NCBI GenBank assembly: GCA_028694115.1
Contig: JAQUUB010000046.1
Coordinates: 1 to 33,010 of the forward strand
Length of the DNA: 33,010 nucleotides
From: Lachnospiraceae bacterium
Lineage (GTDB): Bacteria; Bacillota_A; Clostridia; Lachnospirales; Lachnospiraceae
Direction: 5' to 3'
This document shows positions 15,691 to 23,784 of this stretch, piece after piece (within the stretch, counting starts at the first letter, position 1; every line of letters starts with the position of its first letter). Position numbers and translations under genes: made by a program. The notes under the pieces are model-generated. The model did not search any database, was not told where the DNA came from, and saw only the letters and a list, made by a program, of their open reading frames with translations.

Positions 15691-17293
15691 AATGACCTCC
15701 GTTCATTGCTATTGTTAATGCTAAGCTTCTATCCCTTGCATCAGTCATAGTCATGTTTGATTCACTAACAAATGCATCTCTAAATGTAGTATAGCACTCT
15801 TCAAAAGCATCTGTATACTTAACATTGGATGCAAGATATACAGAGCCACCATGTCCGGCAACAATACTGTCAGAGATGCATGGATATTTGCTGTTAGTAG
15901 AAAAGTCCTTTAGGCTGAATGGAGAATTGCTCGGATGATTATGTAGGACTACCACGCTGTTATCTTTTTTGAAGATAAGCTTTACTTTTAACTCCTGTGG
16001 TATTTTCACATTACTATCAATGGTACCAACTGCATTACCAATTAGCTTTCCTGATTTCTTATCAAAGAAATACAGTTCCTCTGTTCTAGTTCCGGATCTT
16101 CTCTTTAGTATACCCTTTGCAGCTGAATAGACTGCTTCATCTGCTTTCACGCTTCCTGTCAGATTTGAATATTTATCATGGTATTCCTGACTATCTATAT
16201 AGTCTGTATCCACCTCATATTTATCTGAACCGGTATCAGACATAATATGTTCATCTGACACCATCTTTTCCCATTCCCGATAAGTCATATCTGCAGGAAC
16301 CTTATAATTCTTTCCTGTTACCGGGTTTCTTGCGGTTCGTACTCTGTGAACCAATCCTTCTATCACATCTATTATAACCGACCTGCAGAACGGATGAAGC
16401 GGTGGTATTGTCTTTCCTGGTACTGCATCTTCTATATTAATAATGTTTCCGTCATGATCTCGGCACTCCTCAGAAGTTCTATCATCCAGGGTAGCAACAA
16501 ATCTTATTCGTTTTGTTCCTCTTCTCTTGGCTGCTTCCAAATCTGCCATTGCAACAAAATATGTACTTTCTGTTCTGATCAGTCTCTCACAGGCATACGT
16601 GCCTGTGTTTGTGATCTTATCAAGTTCCTTTGCAAGTTTTCTGGAATTGGTACCGGTAAGTGTTCCCTTCAGGAGAAGCTTCTTGACAGTGTCTTCAATT
16701 TTTGCACCATTCACCATGGAGTTTTCCCATAGTCTCTTGGAATAATGCTTTCCAGACCAGTTATCTTTCAATATTTCATTGATAGTGTTCACTGGAATCT
16801 TGCTGAAGGAATATGCAAAGTTTAAATATTGCTGGCAATCAAATACGTTGTGAAGGTAATCATCCTGGATAATATTAAAATATCTTGCAGTTGACCTTTG
16901 CAGCTCTACATCAGCCATCTTGGAAGTCTGAATATAAATATCTTCTTTCAGAGCTTCCAGTCTGCTGATCCTTGAACGTGATATCGTTGCATCCAGCTTC
17001 GTGTACAACTGTCTTTTTATATCAGGATCCTGAATCATATCTATCTGACTTCTTATGGAATCTACTTCCTGTGATGTCAGTGTTTCACTCAGTAACTCCT
17101 TCGCCTGCTCCGGAGTAAGTCCGTTCTTTCCAGCAAATCTGAAGAACAGTCTATCAATATCTTTATTCAGCTGCTTCATAGCACTATCATATGCTTCTGA
17201 AATGTCTTGGATTGTCTGATCAGAACCGGCTTGTATCTCTGCCATTCTAGCATCTGCTCTTTTTATCCAATAATCCGCATATGCCATGAGCAA
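15677..17293 (-). CDS. MuF-like minor head protein with C-terminal JAB-like domain
   Basis: The first 320 residues are a MuF-type head morphogenesis protein: N-terminal helices, then the core SLIRTESTY-like LIRTESTYFVAMADLEAAKR, DDRTSEECRDHDGN and IPPLHPFCRSVI. The C-terminal 200 residues are not needed for MuF function and contain GTRTEELYFF (Glu 405/406) and, at 451-463, HNHPSNSPFSLKD. This HxHP...SxxD arrangement matches JAB/MPN metalloproteases such as RadC-type proteins, though the spacing between the second His and Ser is one residue shorter than canonical. MuF proteins with extra C-terminal enzyme domains are known in Firmicutes as possible injected effectors. It could be an effector, a protease that processes the head, or an inactive relic. 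Confidence 0.85.
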   Translation of the reverse strand: MLMAYADYWIKRADARMAEIQAGSDQTIQDISEAYDSAMKQLNKDIDRLFFRFAGKNGLTPEQAKELLSETLTSQEVDSIRSQIDMIQDPDIKRQLYTKLDATISRSRISRLEALKEDIYIQTSKMADVELQRSTARYFNIIQDDYLHNVFDCQQYLNFAYSFSKIPVNTINEILKDNWSGKHYSKRLWENSMVNGAKIEDTVKKLLLKGTLTGTNSRKLAKELDKITNTGTYACERLIRTESTYFVAMADLEAAKRRGTKRIRFVATLDDRTSEECRDHDGNIINIEDAVPGKTIPPLHPFCRSVIIDVIEGLVHRVRTARNPVTGKNYKVPADMTYREWEKMVSDEHIMSDTGSDKYEVDTDYIDSQEYHDKYSNLTGSVKADEAVYSAAKGILKRRSGTRTEELYFFDKKSGKLIGNAVGTIDSNVKIPQELKVKLIFKKDNSVVVLHNHPSNSPFSLKDFSTNSKYPCISDSIVAGHGGSVYLASNVKYTDAFEECYTTFRDAFVSESNMTMTDARDRSLALTIAMNGGHYERR

Positions 17294-17326
17294 CCTCCCA
17301 TATACTTAAGTAATAATCAGAACTAC

Positions 17327-18682
17327 TTAAGTAGTCTTAAAATCATATGAACCAAAGGCTTGTGCATTCGCTTTGGCTTTATCCTCATTTTCTTTTTTTA
17401 ATCTCTCACGTTCCAGATCAGGATCCAGTTCAGGATCATATCTCTGAATGCGTGTTTCCCATGAAATGAATCCGTCTGTTTCCTGTGCAATCTTTGCTAA
17501 TGCTTCATCATCCACCGGAAGTGAACGCTTCATGGATGTATTGATTTCCTTGAAATCGATGTAGGTACCCATGATAAAGAATATGTGACAAATCATCTTT
17601 AAACGTTTCTTTAACCCTTTTTTAAAGAATCTTTCCTTTATCTTTCCAAGCTGTTCCAATCCAAACAATTTATACTTCATAGCAACTCCGGAAGAATTAC
17701 CAACAAAATTTTCATCTGTCAGACATGGAACCTTTGAGAACTCGTGAATATCATCTTTAAGTGCTTTCTTTAGCACTTCGATCTGAGACTCATTCATTTG
17801 TTTTACCAGCCAATATGCTTTTCCACCTTCAGGGAGCTCCAGGATACGTTCCTTCTTAATGAACTCTGCAGTTTCTGATCTCTCTGCAATATCATCACCA
17901 AGGGAAGCATTTTCAATTGCCAGAAGTGCATCGGCAAGAGCTTCCTTGTCATTCATTCGATCAGATTGTAATAGGTTATACGCATCTATTAATGTAATAA
18001 CTCCTTCAAAATCTCCACGCTGCTTCTTATTATTAGAATATTCAATCAGAGGACAATCATCAAAATAATGAGGTTCCATATCCAGCAGCTCATAAGACTG
18101 TGCCTGATACAATGACTTGGTAAAATAATGAATTGTCCAGTGATCATCATACTGGTAAACGTCATATCCAATGATTGTATTATCCATGCTCATTTTTGGA
18201 ACATAATTAAATCCAAACATCGTATCATGTCTAACTGTTGTATCCTTTACAACGTTGGTTGTTCTTGGATTCATAACAGCAAGCTCAACATATGGTTTTT
18301 CCTCTTCATTAATATAAAGAAGCTCATATCCTCTTCCAAATGTAGAAATATCGGTACCAAGCTCCGCATTGTGTGCATCCTCTTCATTCTTGGTAAACAG
18401 ATCATCTATAAGACTGCTGCCGGTACCACTGTAACTAATTGCGGTACCGTGCACATAACCGGTTGCAATTGTCACAATGTATTCTGCATGATTGGCTACA
18501 ATACGAACATTGGAAGCATCACCTGCCATCTTCCTTTTTAGGATTTCATGCTTTCCATCCACATAATTATTTAATTTATCAAGTCTTGCTGATTGATCCT
18601 CATGCTCCACAATACATCTGCAGAGCAGTTGTACTGGGATGCTGCCATCTCTATTCAGAAGATCTCTGTCCTTTAATATCAT
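17327..18682 (-). CDS. Portal protein (SPP1 gp6-like)
   Basis: This 451-residue portal has SPP1-type markers: an N-terminal helix then LDKLNNYVDGKHEILKR (where the L..Y..G.H.I..R pattern is typical), ANHAEYIVTIATGYVHG, DISTFGRGYELLYI and GDFEGVITLIDAYNLLQSDRMND. The C-terminus includes FVGNSSGVAMKYKLFGLEQLG. It forms the dodecameric ring through which DNA is packaged and lies directly after the large terminase gene, 11 bases away, with AGGAGCTGACAAT ahead of the ATG. Confidence 0.95.
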   Translation of the reverse strand: MILKDRDLLNRDGSIPVQLLCRCIVEHEDQSARLDKLNNYVDGKHEILKRKMAGDASNVRIVANHAEYIVTIATGYVHGTAISYSGTGSSLIDDLFTKNEEDAHNAELGTDISTFGRGYELLYINEEEKPYVELAVMNPRTTNVVKDTTVRHDTMFGFNYVPKMSMDNTIIGYDVYQYDDHWTIHYFTKSLYQAQSYELLDMEPHYFDDCPLIEYSNNKKQRGDFEGVITLIDAYNLLQSDRMNDKEALADALLAIENASLGDDIAERSETAEFIKKERILELPEGGKAYWLVKQMNESQIEVLKKALKDDIHEFSKVPCLTDENFVGNSSGVAMKYKLFGLEQLGKIKERFFKKGLKKRLKMICHIFFIMGTYIDFKEINTSMKRSLPVDDEALAKIAQETDGFISWETRIQRYDPELDPDLERERLKKENEDKAKANAQAFGSYDFKTT

Positions 18683-18693
18683 ATTGTCAGCTC

Positions 18694-20364
18694 CTATCTA
18701 ATACCCAGTCTGCTTTTTCTGGCTGTTTTAACTTTCTGTTTAACCTTCAACTCTCCATTCATAAATTCTACAACTCCGGTTAAACAGTCAGGTGCATCAT
18801 CATGTTCTGTGCTTTTACTCTTTCTCTGGTATGCCATCAGATGTTTATAGAAGTCAGGCCATCTCTTTTCCCATCCCTCCGGCATGATGATCTGTTCACA
18901 TACATTTGAAGAATGTGAAAGAATTCTTGAACGCTTATTTTTCCCCTGGAAGAACCAGTTAATTGAAGTACGCTTCCAATGCATTTTAGTCTTCAGTATT
19001 CGTTCCACATTCCTTGCAAATCCGCGTCCACCATTATTGGATTCAATGACAGCTTCCCGGACATCATTCACTTTTAATCTTCTGGCTGTTTCCTTTTCTG
19101 TAATACTCATATCCTCATCTGTGAAGTAAACATCACGAATGTAAGCATATCCATCAATTTCATCAAAACAGATACTACAGAGTGAATCTGATCCTGTGTC
19201 AGCTGTATCAGTGTAGCTTCTCTTTTTCTCTGCAAGTGTAGGATCGTAAGTATCCGGATCATAAGTCTTGAAGCCTTGTGCATATACGGCACCTGTAACA
19301 TCAACCGGCTGCTGTTGGTAGTTTGCAAGAAAGATAGGTAAGCTTGTCAGCTTTCTTTTGCTGTTCCATGACTTAAATGACAGCAAATCAGGACACATCA
19401 TTTTACCAATCATGTTTCCATCATCATCCAGCGGTTCATCTTTAACTACTTCACAAGGGAACTCCGGGCAATCTTTACAATTCTTCAAAAGGTGTGATTT
19501 ACGGCATTCAACTACTTTAAATACTTTTTCCGCATTTAAACAAGCTGGATACTGCAATGTATACCACTCATCTGATTCTTCCTCAGATTCCAGTCTTCCG
19601 CATAAATCCTTGGTAGACCATCTTGTCATATTAATAATCTGATATCCACCTTCCTCAATACGTGAAAGGTAAGTATCTACATACCAATCCCACTGATCAT
19701 TCAGTACAGAATCGTTATATGCTTCTGTGTCACTCTTTACCGGATCATCAATTACACCAAGTCGGCAGCCGACACCGGTTAAGGTACCGCCAAAGGATGT
19801 TCCCAGGTAACTGAAAAATCTTCCTGCCAGTGCCCAGATATTTTTAGCTGCATCACCATACTTAATCTTGGTATTAGGAAAAATATCAGAAAATATAGTA
19901 ATCTTCTTATCTATCTTGGTGGCATCGATGCCATCTCTTACATTGGAAGAGAACCTGGATGAAAGCGTTTCATTATAAGATACTGTAATAACAGTGTTGT
20001 CATTATTAACTCCGAGGTACCACTGTTCAAACATTTGAAGTGAATAGCTCTTTCCGTGTCGTGGTGGAATATTTAACTTCAACTTTTTACAGACCAGATA
20101 TTTAACTTTTCCTTCCTGAAGCTCTGCAACCTCTTCAGGAGTTGCAATATGCCATTCCGTTTCAGGAACACGTTTAATGATCCTGTCTTCAACCAATGCC
20201 TGTAATGTAGTTGCTATTTCCTTCAGATGCCATCTGTCTTCCTTAAAGAATCTTGGATTAATCTGCTTTTCATATTCCCACAGGCTCTTAGCAGCTGCTT
20301 CGGTGCTGGAAGGAATTCTATCTTTATTCTGTTTTTGTTTAAATTCCTCTGCAATACTTCCCAT
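18694..20364 (-). CDS. Terminase large subunit
   Basis: This 556-residue protein has an N-terminal ATPase domain with LNIPPRHGKSYSLQMFEQW as Walker A (about 90-108), a GVIDDPVKSD Walker B-like segment, and a motif with GGYQIINMTRWSTKDL. The C-terminal part is RuvC-like nuclease: SYTDTADTGSDSLCSICFDEIDGYAYIRDVYFTD, VIESNNGGRGFARNVE and HDDAPDCLTGVVE. A cluster of Cys (HLLKNCKDCPEFPCEV) lies near residue 300. It packages DNA, presumably by headful as in Mu. The start follows GAGGTGTTCAA. Confidence 0.95.
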   Translation of the reverse strand: MGSIAEEFKQKQNKDRIPSSTEAAAKSLWEYEKQINPRFFKEDRWHLKEIATTLQALVEDRIIKRVPETEWHIATPEEVAELQEGKVKYLVCKKLKLNIPPRHGKSYSLQMFEQWYLGVNNDNTVITVSYNETLSSRFSSNVRDGIDATKIDKKITIFSDIFPNTKIKYGDAAKNIWALAGRFFSYLGTSFGGTLTGVGCRLGVIDDPVKSDTEAYNDSVLNDQWDWYVDTYLSRIEEGGYQIINMTRWSTKDLCGRLESEEESDEWYTLQYPACLNAEKVFKVVECRKSHLLKNCKDCPEFPCEVVKDEPLDDDGNMIGKMMCPDLLSFKSWNSKRKLTSLPIFLANYQQQPVDVTGAVYAQGFKTYDPDTYDPTLAEKKRSYTDTADTGSDSLCSICFDEIDGYAYIRDVYFTDEDMSITEKETARRLKVNDVREAVIESNNGGRGFARNVERILKTKMHWKRTSINWFFQGKNKRSRILSHSSNVCEQIIMPEGWEKRWPDFYKHLMAYQRKSKSTEHDDAPDCLTGVVEFMNGELKVKQKVKTARKSRLGIR

Positions 20365-20407
20365 TTGAACACCTCTTCAACTCATGAAAAACTATATTTG
20401 AAACCAA

Positions 20408-20590
20408 TTAAAAAAGAGGTTCAACTGAGCCCCTTTTAGCTTTTTCTTCTTTTAACTTTTTGCGTCTGTCCTGAATTCGTATCATTTCACAAGTTTCTTT
20501 TACCTGCAGCTGTGCATAGGTCAAACCCTGTTCTCTTGCACTTCTCATGAATTCATCTATTGGATCAGGTCCTTTTTTCTTTTTCTTCAT
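20408..20590 (-). CDS. Small basic protein upstream of the terminase
   Basis: A 60-residue, Lys/Arg-rich protein (MKKKKKGPDPIDEF at the start, RRKKLKEEKAKRG near the end) with one predicted helix in the middle. Its start follows a weak ATTGAGAA site and lies 6 bases after the stop of the HTH gene. It may be a DNA-binding accessory of packaging. I recognise no family. Confidence 0.55.
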   Translation of the reverse strand: MKKKKKGPDPIDEFMRSAREQGLTYAQLQVKETCEMIRIQDRRKKLKEEKAKRGSVEPLF

Positions 20591-20596
20591 ATATTC

Positions 20597-20896
20597 TCAA
20601 TGATATTTTTCGTGGCTTAAAAGCATAACCGCTATATCATGCTCCCTTTTCATAGTGTCCGCTGTTACACTGCTTCTATAATCTTCTCTGTATTCCCTGT
20701 TCTTCTCTCGCTTATATGCTTTGCGCTTGATCTGATTGTCACTCTTCCTGGATTCCTTTTCTTCCTGGTACTCAGGAAGCGTTTTAAGGAATCCGGAAAT
20801 ACTTTGTCTGGAAATACCAATTTCATCAGAGATCTGATTTATATTCAGTTTGCTTTCAAAGAATAATTCTTTGGTTCTCACCTTCCAAGCTTCCAT
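20597..20896 (-). CDS. HTH DNA-binding protein next to the terminase
   Basis: A 99-residue protein with an N-terminal helix-turn-helix: LNINQISDEIGISRQSISGFLKTLPEY (about residues 18-44), similar to the AsiA/small-terminase HTH. The remainder is charged and helical (KRKAYKREKNREYREDYR). It starts after AGAGGTATCAC. It could be a second small terminase-like protein or a late regulator; the gene at 21092-21646 already looks like the gp27-type small terminase. Confidence 0.65.
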   Translation of the reverse strand: MEAWKVRTKELFFESKLNINQISDEIGISRQSISGFLKTLPEYQEEKESRKSDNQIKRKAYKREKNREYREDYRSSVTADTMKREHDIAVMLLSHEKYH

Positions 20897-20940
20897 GTGA
20901 TACCTCTTTACTTTACATTTTTGTCCTCACATTTTTGGGC

Positions 20941-20956
20941 GCAGTAAGGGTACTGC
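20941..20956. other. Hairpin in a 195-base gap before the HTH gene
   Basis: GCAGTA-AGGG-TACTGC forms a perfect 6-bp stem with a 4-base loop in the 195-base gap 20897-21091. It is not followed by a U run on the minus strand, so it is not a typical terminator. AAAATGT occurs twice between it and the next gene. The rest of the gap is AT-rich with nothing I can assign. Confidence 0.45.
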
Positions 20957-21091
20957 AAATGTTTATCTTCTGTAATGGTTTAGAATAGTGTTCAACCATG
21001 TTTAAATTCGTTAAATTCAAAAATAAAAGAATGTGGTGCTCAGTTCTTTCACTTCTGTTTAAAATCGAAATTAGAGCCTTTCAGAGCTTTG

Positions 21092-21646
21092 TTATACTTT
21101 ACTCATTTCTGACTCTGTTTCTTCAGCAAGAGTAAGAAGTGTCTGAGCGATCTCAGGATAGTTGGCACCAATCTCTGCAAATACTTTTTCTTTCATCATG
21201 TTAAGTGCCACATGGACTGCTCCACTTTCTTTTCTCGCTTCCAGCTTCAGCTTCTCATTGGATACCTGAGCTCTCTGCAGACTGGCAATTGACTTTGCAA
21301 TCCCCGCTCTCTCATCCGGCTCCATATCATCATTGACCATGGCTTCCATGATCAGCTGCGATGCTAAAAGGTTATTTGCTTCATGCAGCTCTGTAGAAGG
21401 TCTGTCTGCATTATCCTCTGCCAGAAGCTTTGCAAATTCCTTTGCCACTCTGACTGACTCAAATCTCTTTAAGAACTTCCTTCCATATCTGCCAACAGAG
21501 GAAAGATGAACTTCTTCCCCCTGCTCTCTTAGATAGCTTGATATATCCTCATATGTCTCTCCATTCAGGAGCCGGTTCTCTACTTCGTGCTTCAGCTCAG
21601 TTGGAAGACCATCTATTTTTCCATGACTTCTGTTCTGCTCTTCCAT
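21092..21646 (-). CDS. Mu gp27-like small terminase (DUF3486-like)
   Basis: A 184-residue protein with the N-terminal pattern GKIDGLPTELKHEVENRLLNGETYEDISSYLREQGEEVHLSSVGRYGRK broken into a HTH (about 8-55): 'KID.LP.EL...V...L..G.TY..I..+L...G...S.S...RY' is the Mu gp27/DUF3486 signature. The rest is helical (AGIAKSIASLQRAQVSNEKLKLEARKE). In Mu the corresponding gene precedes the large terminase gp28 and acts as the small terminase. The start follows GGAGTATAGGT. Confidence 0.85.
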   Translation of the reverse strand: MEEQNRSHGKIDGLPTELKHEVENRLLNGETYEDISSYLREQGEEVHLSSVGRYGRKFLKRFESVRVAKEFAKLLAEDNADRPSTELHEANNLLASQLIMEAMVNDDMEPDERAGIAKSIASLQRAQVSNEKLKLEARKESGAVHVALNMMKEKVFAEIGANYPEIAQTLLTLAEETESEMSKV

Positions 21647-21648
21647 AC

Positions 21649-21951
21649 CTATACTCCTATTCCCGGAATATCAGGACCAGTTCCATCAAGGTAATCCATA
21701 CCTTGCGCTGTTATGAAATAAATATCTCTGTTAATGCCAAGACGTTCATTCTTGATTTTCTCCATGTGAATCAGTCTCTTCTCCTGCAGGTAATACAATT
21801 CCTTGTCCATTTCAGAGGTATCAAGTCCAAGCTTTCCTACAGCTGCTACAAGTACCTGCTTGCTGCATCCAGCCGAACTACCAACTCTGCAGAGCTGCAT
21901 GATCTCTTTTCTGAAAATTTCCTTTTCTGCCAGCTTAACAACATCACTCAT
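21649..21951 (-). CDS. Mu gp26-like winged-helix protein
   Basis: A 100-residue protein starting at the ATG at 21951. It has a winged-helix pattern: IMQLCRVGSSAGCSKQVLVAAVGKLG..., then YYLQEKRLIHMEKI, then IYFITAQGMDYLDGTGPD. The 'L...L..A.......L...L..L...GL......Y.AT.T..G.+...G' pattern matches the VpaChn25_0724/Mu gp26-like family found just upstream of the gp27 gene. It overlaps the preceding gene by 8 bases. Its role is unknown. Confidence 0.68.
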   Translation of the reverse strand: MSDVVKLAEKEIFRKEIMQLCRVGSSAGCSKQVLVAAVGKLGLDTSEMDKELYYLQEKRLIHMEKIKNERLGINRDIYFITAQGMDYLDGTGPDIPGIGV

Positions 21952-22246
21952 CAATTATTACCCCCATATCCTCAATATCACCTTCCGCAAGATTAACTCC
22001 TGCAGGTGTCAACCAGATCATAGAATCCATCCAGTTTTCCTTGTCCACTTCTACGTGAATATATCTCTTACCTTCACCGCCAAGATAAAAAATGCATTTC
22101 TTCAGGTTCTCTTCAGGGAGAAGTCCTTTAGATCTTAATGCATTTCTAAGAGCTGCTATCCGGATATCTGTTCCATACGTTCCATAAAGCTTTTCTATTA
22201 CATCCCCACGGAGTATCTTCAATTCTGAAATATCTAATGAATTCAT
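21944..22246 (-). CDS. Second gp26-like winged-helix protein
   Basis: A 100-residue protein that shares its layout with the next gene: an N-terminal helix, RIAALRNALRSKGL, LKKCIFYLGGEGKRYIHVEV and WMDSMIWLTPAGVNLAEGDIED. The last segment matches the WLT..G...AEG end of the gp26-like family. It starts after GGGAGGTTCTTAAT. The two adjacent genes look like a diverged tandem pair. Confidence 0.66.
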   Translation of the reverse strand: MNSLDISELKILRGDVIEKLYGTYGTDIRIAALRNALRSKGLLPEENLKKCIFYLGGEGKRYIHVEVDKENWMDSMIWLTPAGVNLAEGDIEDMGVIIDE

Positions 22247-22247
22247 A

Positions 22248-22715
22248 TTAAGAACCTCCCATATGATCTATTTTGTGTTCCAGGTTGTGCATCTGGTCTT
22301 TGATCTGCGTGATATCTGACTCATGCCGGGATTCCATCTTATTAAGAGAAATTTCAATTTTGGATAATGAACTTGTAATCTGATCCATTGAATTAAGCAT
22401 CCTGTCCTGATTAGCCATCAGGATTCCTTCTCGCTTCTCTGCTTCTCTCCGGATCAGGTTCTCTCTCTTTTCAGATTCCTGTCTGAGTATTTCCTCACGC
22501 TTCGCATTTTCTGACATCAGCGTGTTCTCCCGGTCTTTCACCTCTTTGTTACAATCTTCGATTTTCTTTTGGGCATCAGAATATGCTTTCTTTACTCTTG
22601 CATCATCATCATTGGCTCTTCGGATAAAGAACACAATGAAGATTACCAGGAGAACAGGTGTAATACCTATGTCAACGATATTCTTTAATACTTCCGCAAC
22701 TGTTAATCCATCCAT
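22248..22715 (-). CDS. Membrane-anchored coiled-coil protein
   Basis: I choose the ATG at 22715 because it follows GGAGGATATAGC, giving 155 residues (MDGLTVAEVLKNIVD...). One transmembrane segment, GITPVLLVIFIVFFI, is followed by a long charged coiled coil (AQKKIEDCNKEVKDRENTL to KMESRHESDITQIKDQMHNLEHK). A longer in-frame start at 22811 would add another hydrophobic segment but has only a weak ribosome site. By position next to the holin it could be a spanin-like or lysis accessory protein; Gram-positive hosts would not need a classical spanin. Confidence 0.7.
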   Translation of the reverse strand: MDGLTVAEVLKNIVDIGITPVLLVIFIVFFIRRANDDDARVKKAYSDAQKKIEDCNKEVKDRENTLMSENAKREEILRQESEKRENLIRREAEKREGILMANQDRMLNSMDQITSSLSKIEISLNKMESRHESDITQIKDQMHNLEHKIDHMGGS

Positions 22716-22788
22716 GCTATATCCTCCATAGCTGTATTTAATCAGTTCTTTTCCAATTTCAACTGCAATGAGAAGAACTGATAGCATC

Positions 22789-23286
22789 TCAGCTTTCTGT
22801 CTTTTCTCCATCCTGCTGTTCCCCCTGTGCCGGTATCACTTCCCCGGAAGAGGTAAGTGCACTGTATTTGGTCTTGACTTCTGGAAGAACCTCTTCGATC
22901 TTGTTACGGATAAGTGTTTCTGTATTTCCAACACATGATTCAAGAGCTTCCATAACAATAGGCGACATCTGATCTACAATATCCAGGTATGCATCATCTG
23001 AAAGCTTTGTCAGCTCCGTGAACTCCTTCTGACCACTCTTAACAGCTTTCCTTACTGCTGCAGCCTGTGTTGCTTCGATCTGGCTTACTGTTGTTTCTGT
23101 TATACTGTTCAGTACTGTGATAGCAAGTGAATAAGCTGTGGCAGCAGACTTGTTATTTGCTTCTGTTGCTTCTGCTTTTTTCTTTTCCAGGAATGCATTC
23201 AGGATTGCCACCAGCTGTCTGGCAATAATAAGAATAAGTGTGATAATTAAAGCAGTTAAAATACTAATTATGATCTCTTTTAACAT
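22789..23286 (-). CDS. Holin, LLH type
   Basis: A 165-residue protein read from the ATG at 23286 after GGGGGAGGTTCAACTT. It begins with a short hydrophobic segment, LKEIIISILTALIITLILIIARQLVAIL, then an Ala-rich helix (KAEATEANNKSAATAYSLAITVLNSITETTV) and a C-terminal acidic region. The single N-terminal TM helix with 'A...VE....+....+' periodicity fits the LLH-family phage holins of Lactobacillus and Clostridia phages. It is the first gene after the Mor terminator, consistent with late expression. Confidence 0.82.
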   Translation of the reverse strand: MLKEIIISILTALIITLILIIARQLVAILNAFLEKKKAEATEANNKSAATAYSLAITVLNSITETTVSQIEATQAAAVRKAVKSGQKEFTELTKLSDDAYLDIVDQMSPIVMEALESCVGNTETLIRNKIEEVLPEVKTKYSALTSSGEVIPAQGEQQDGEKTES

Positions 23287-23313
23287 AAGTTGAACCTCCC
23301 CCAAATTTGGTAT

Positions 23314-23353
23314 AAAAAAATAGACATTGCAATTTGTTCTTTGCAATGTCTAT
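23314..23353 (-). terminator. Rho-independent terminator after the Mor-type gene
   Basis: On the minus strand, ATAGACATTGCAA and its perfect complement form a 13-bp stem with an 8-base loop, followed by seven U. It closes the early/middle block and lies just before the holin. The stem is partly covered by a candidate late transcription start. Confidence 0.85.
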
Positions 23354-23393
23354 TCTAACTGTTCCTATCACCATTGTACTTTGTATCATACAA
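23345..23393 (-). promoter_or_regulatory. Candidate Mor-dependent late promoter
   Basis: A 13-base palindrome, TTGTATGATACAA (23381-23393), lies 42 bases upstream of the start expected from the -10-like TAGAAT (23357-23352). Mor-type activators in Mu bind a dyad centred about 43.5 bases upstream of the start, and such promoters have a poor -35, as here. The expected start near 23345 lies inside the terminator stem, so late transcripts would lack half the hairpin. Confidence 0.5.
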
Positions 23394-23399
23394 TTTATT

Positions 23400-23750
23400 T
23401 TATTTTTCCCCGGTTCCAAATATATCTGCTATTGACATCTGACCTGGTATATTTGGGTGTCTGTGAATACCGCTTTTCAGCTGCTCCCTGACCACGTTGT
23501 AAACTGTAGATTCTGAAACGTTATATTTGTTTGCCAGTGTTTTGATATTCGTACCATCAAATTCATCCTGAATCATCTGGTAAACGCGATTCTTCACAAT
23601 TTCTTTCATCTGAGGAATATATATTGCACTTCCACCAAATGAAGACACAAGCTTCAGGAAGCTCTCCAGACCAATGCTCTCTGCAATCTGTCTGTGTGGT
23701 TCCTGCAGGTCGTCAATGACAAGTTTGGAAATGATCTCTTTCTCTGTCAT
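23400..23750 (-). CDS. Mor-type transcription activator
   Basis: I start this 116-residue protein at the ATG at 23750 after AGGAGGCGTACTAAA. It has the Mor/C family layout: an N-terminal dimerisation region with a strand-rich GGSAIYIPQMKEI, then a C-terminal helix-turn-helix, DGTNIKTLANKYNVSESTVYNVVREQ. In Mu, Mor activates the middle promoter; here the single Mor-like protein probably switches on the late operon that begins next to it. It is the last gene of the early block. Confidence 0.88.
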   Translation of the reverse strand: MTEKEIISKLVIDDLQEPHRQIAESIGLESFLKLVSSFGGSAIYIPQMKEIVKNRVYQMIQDEFDGTNIKTLANKYNVSESTVYNVVREQLKSGIHRHPNIPGQMSIADIFGTGEK

Positions 23751-23784
23751 TTTAGTACGCCTCCTGAATTTCTGCAAGCAGTTT

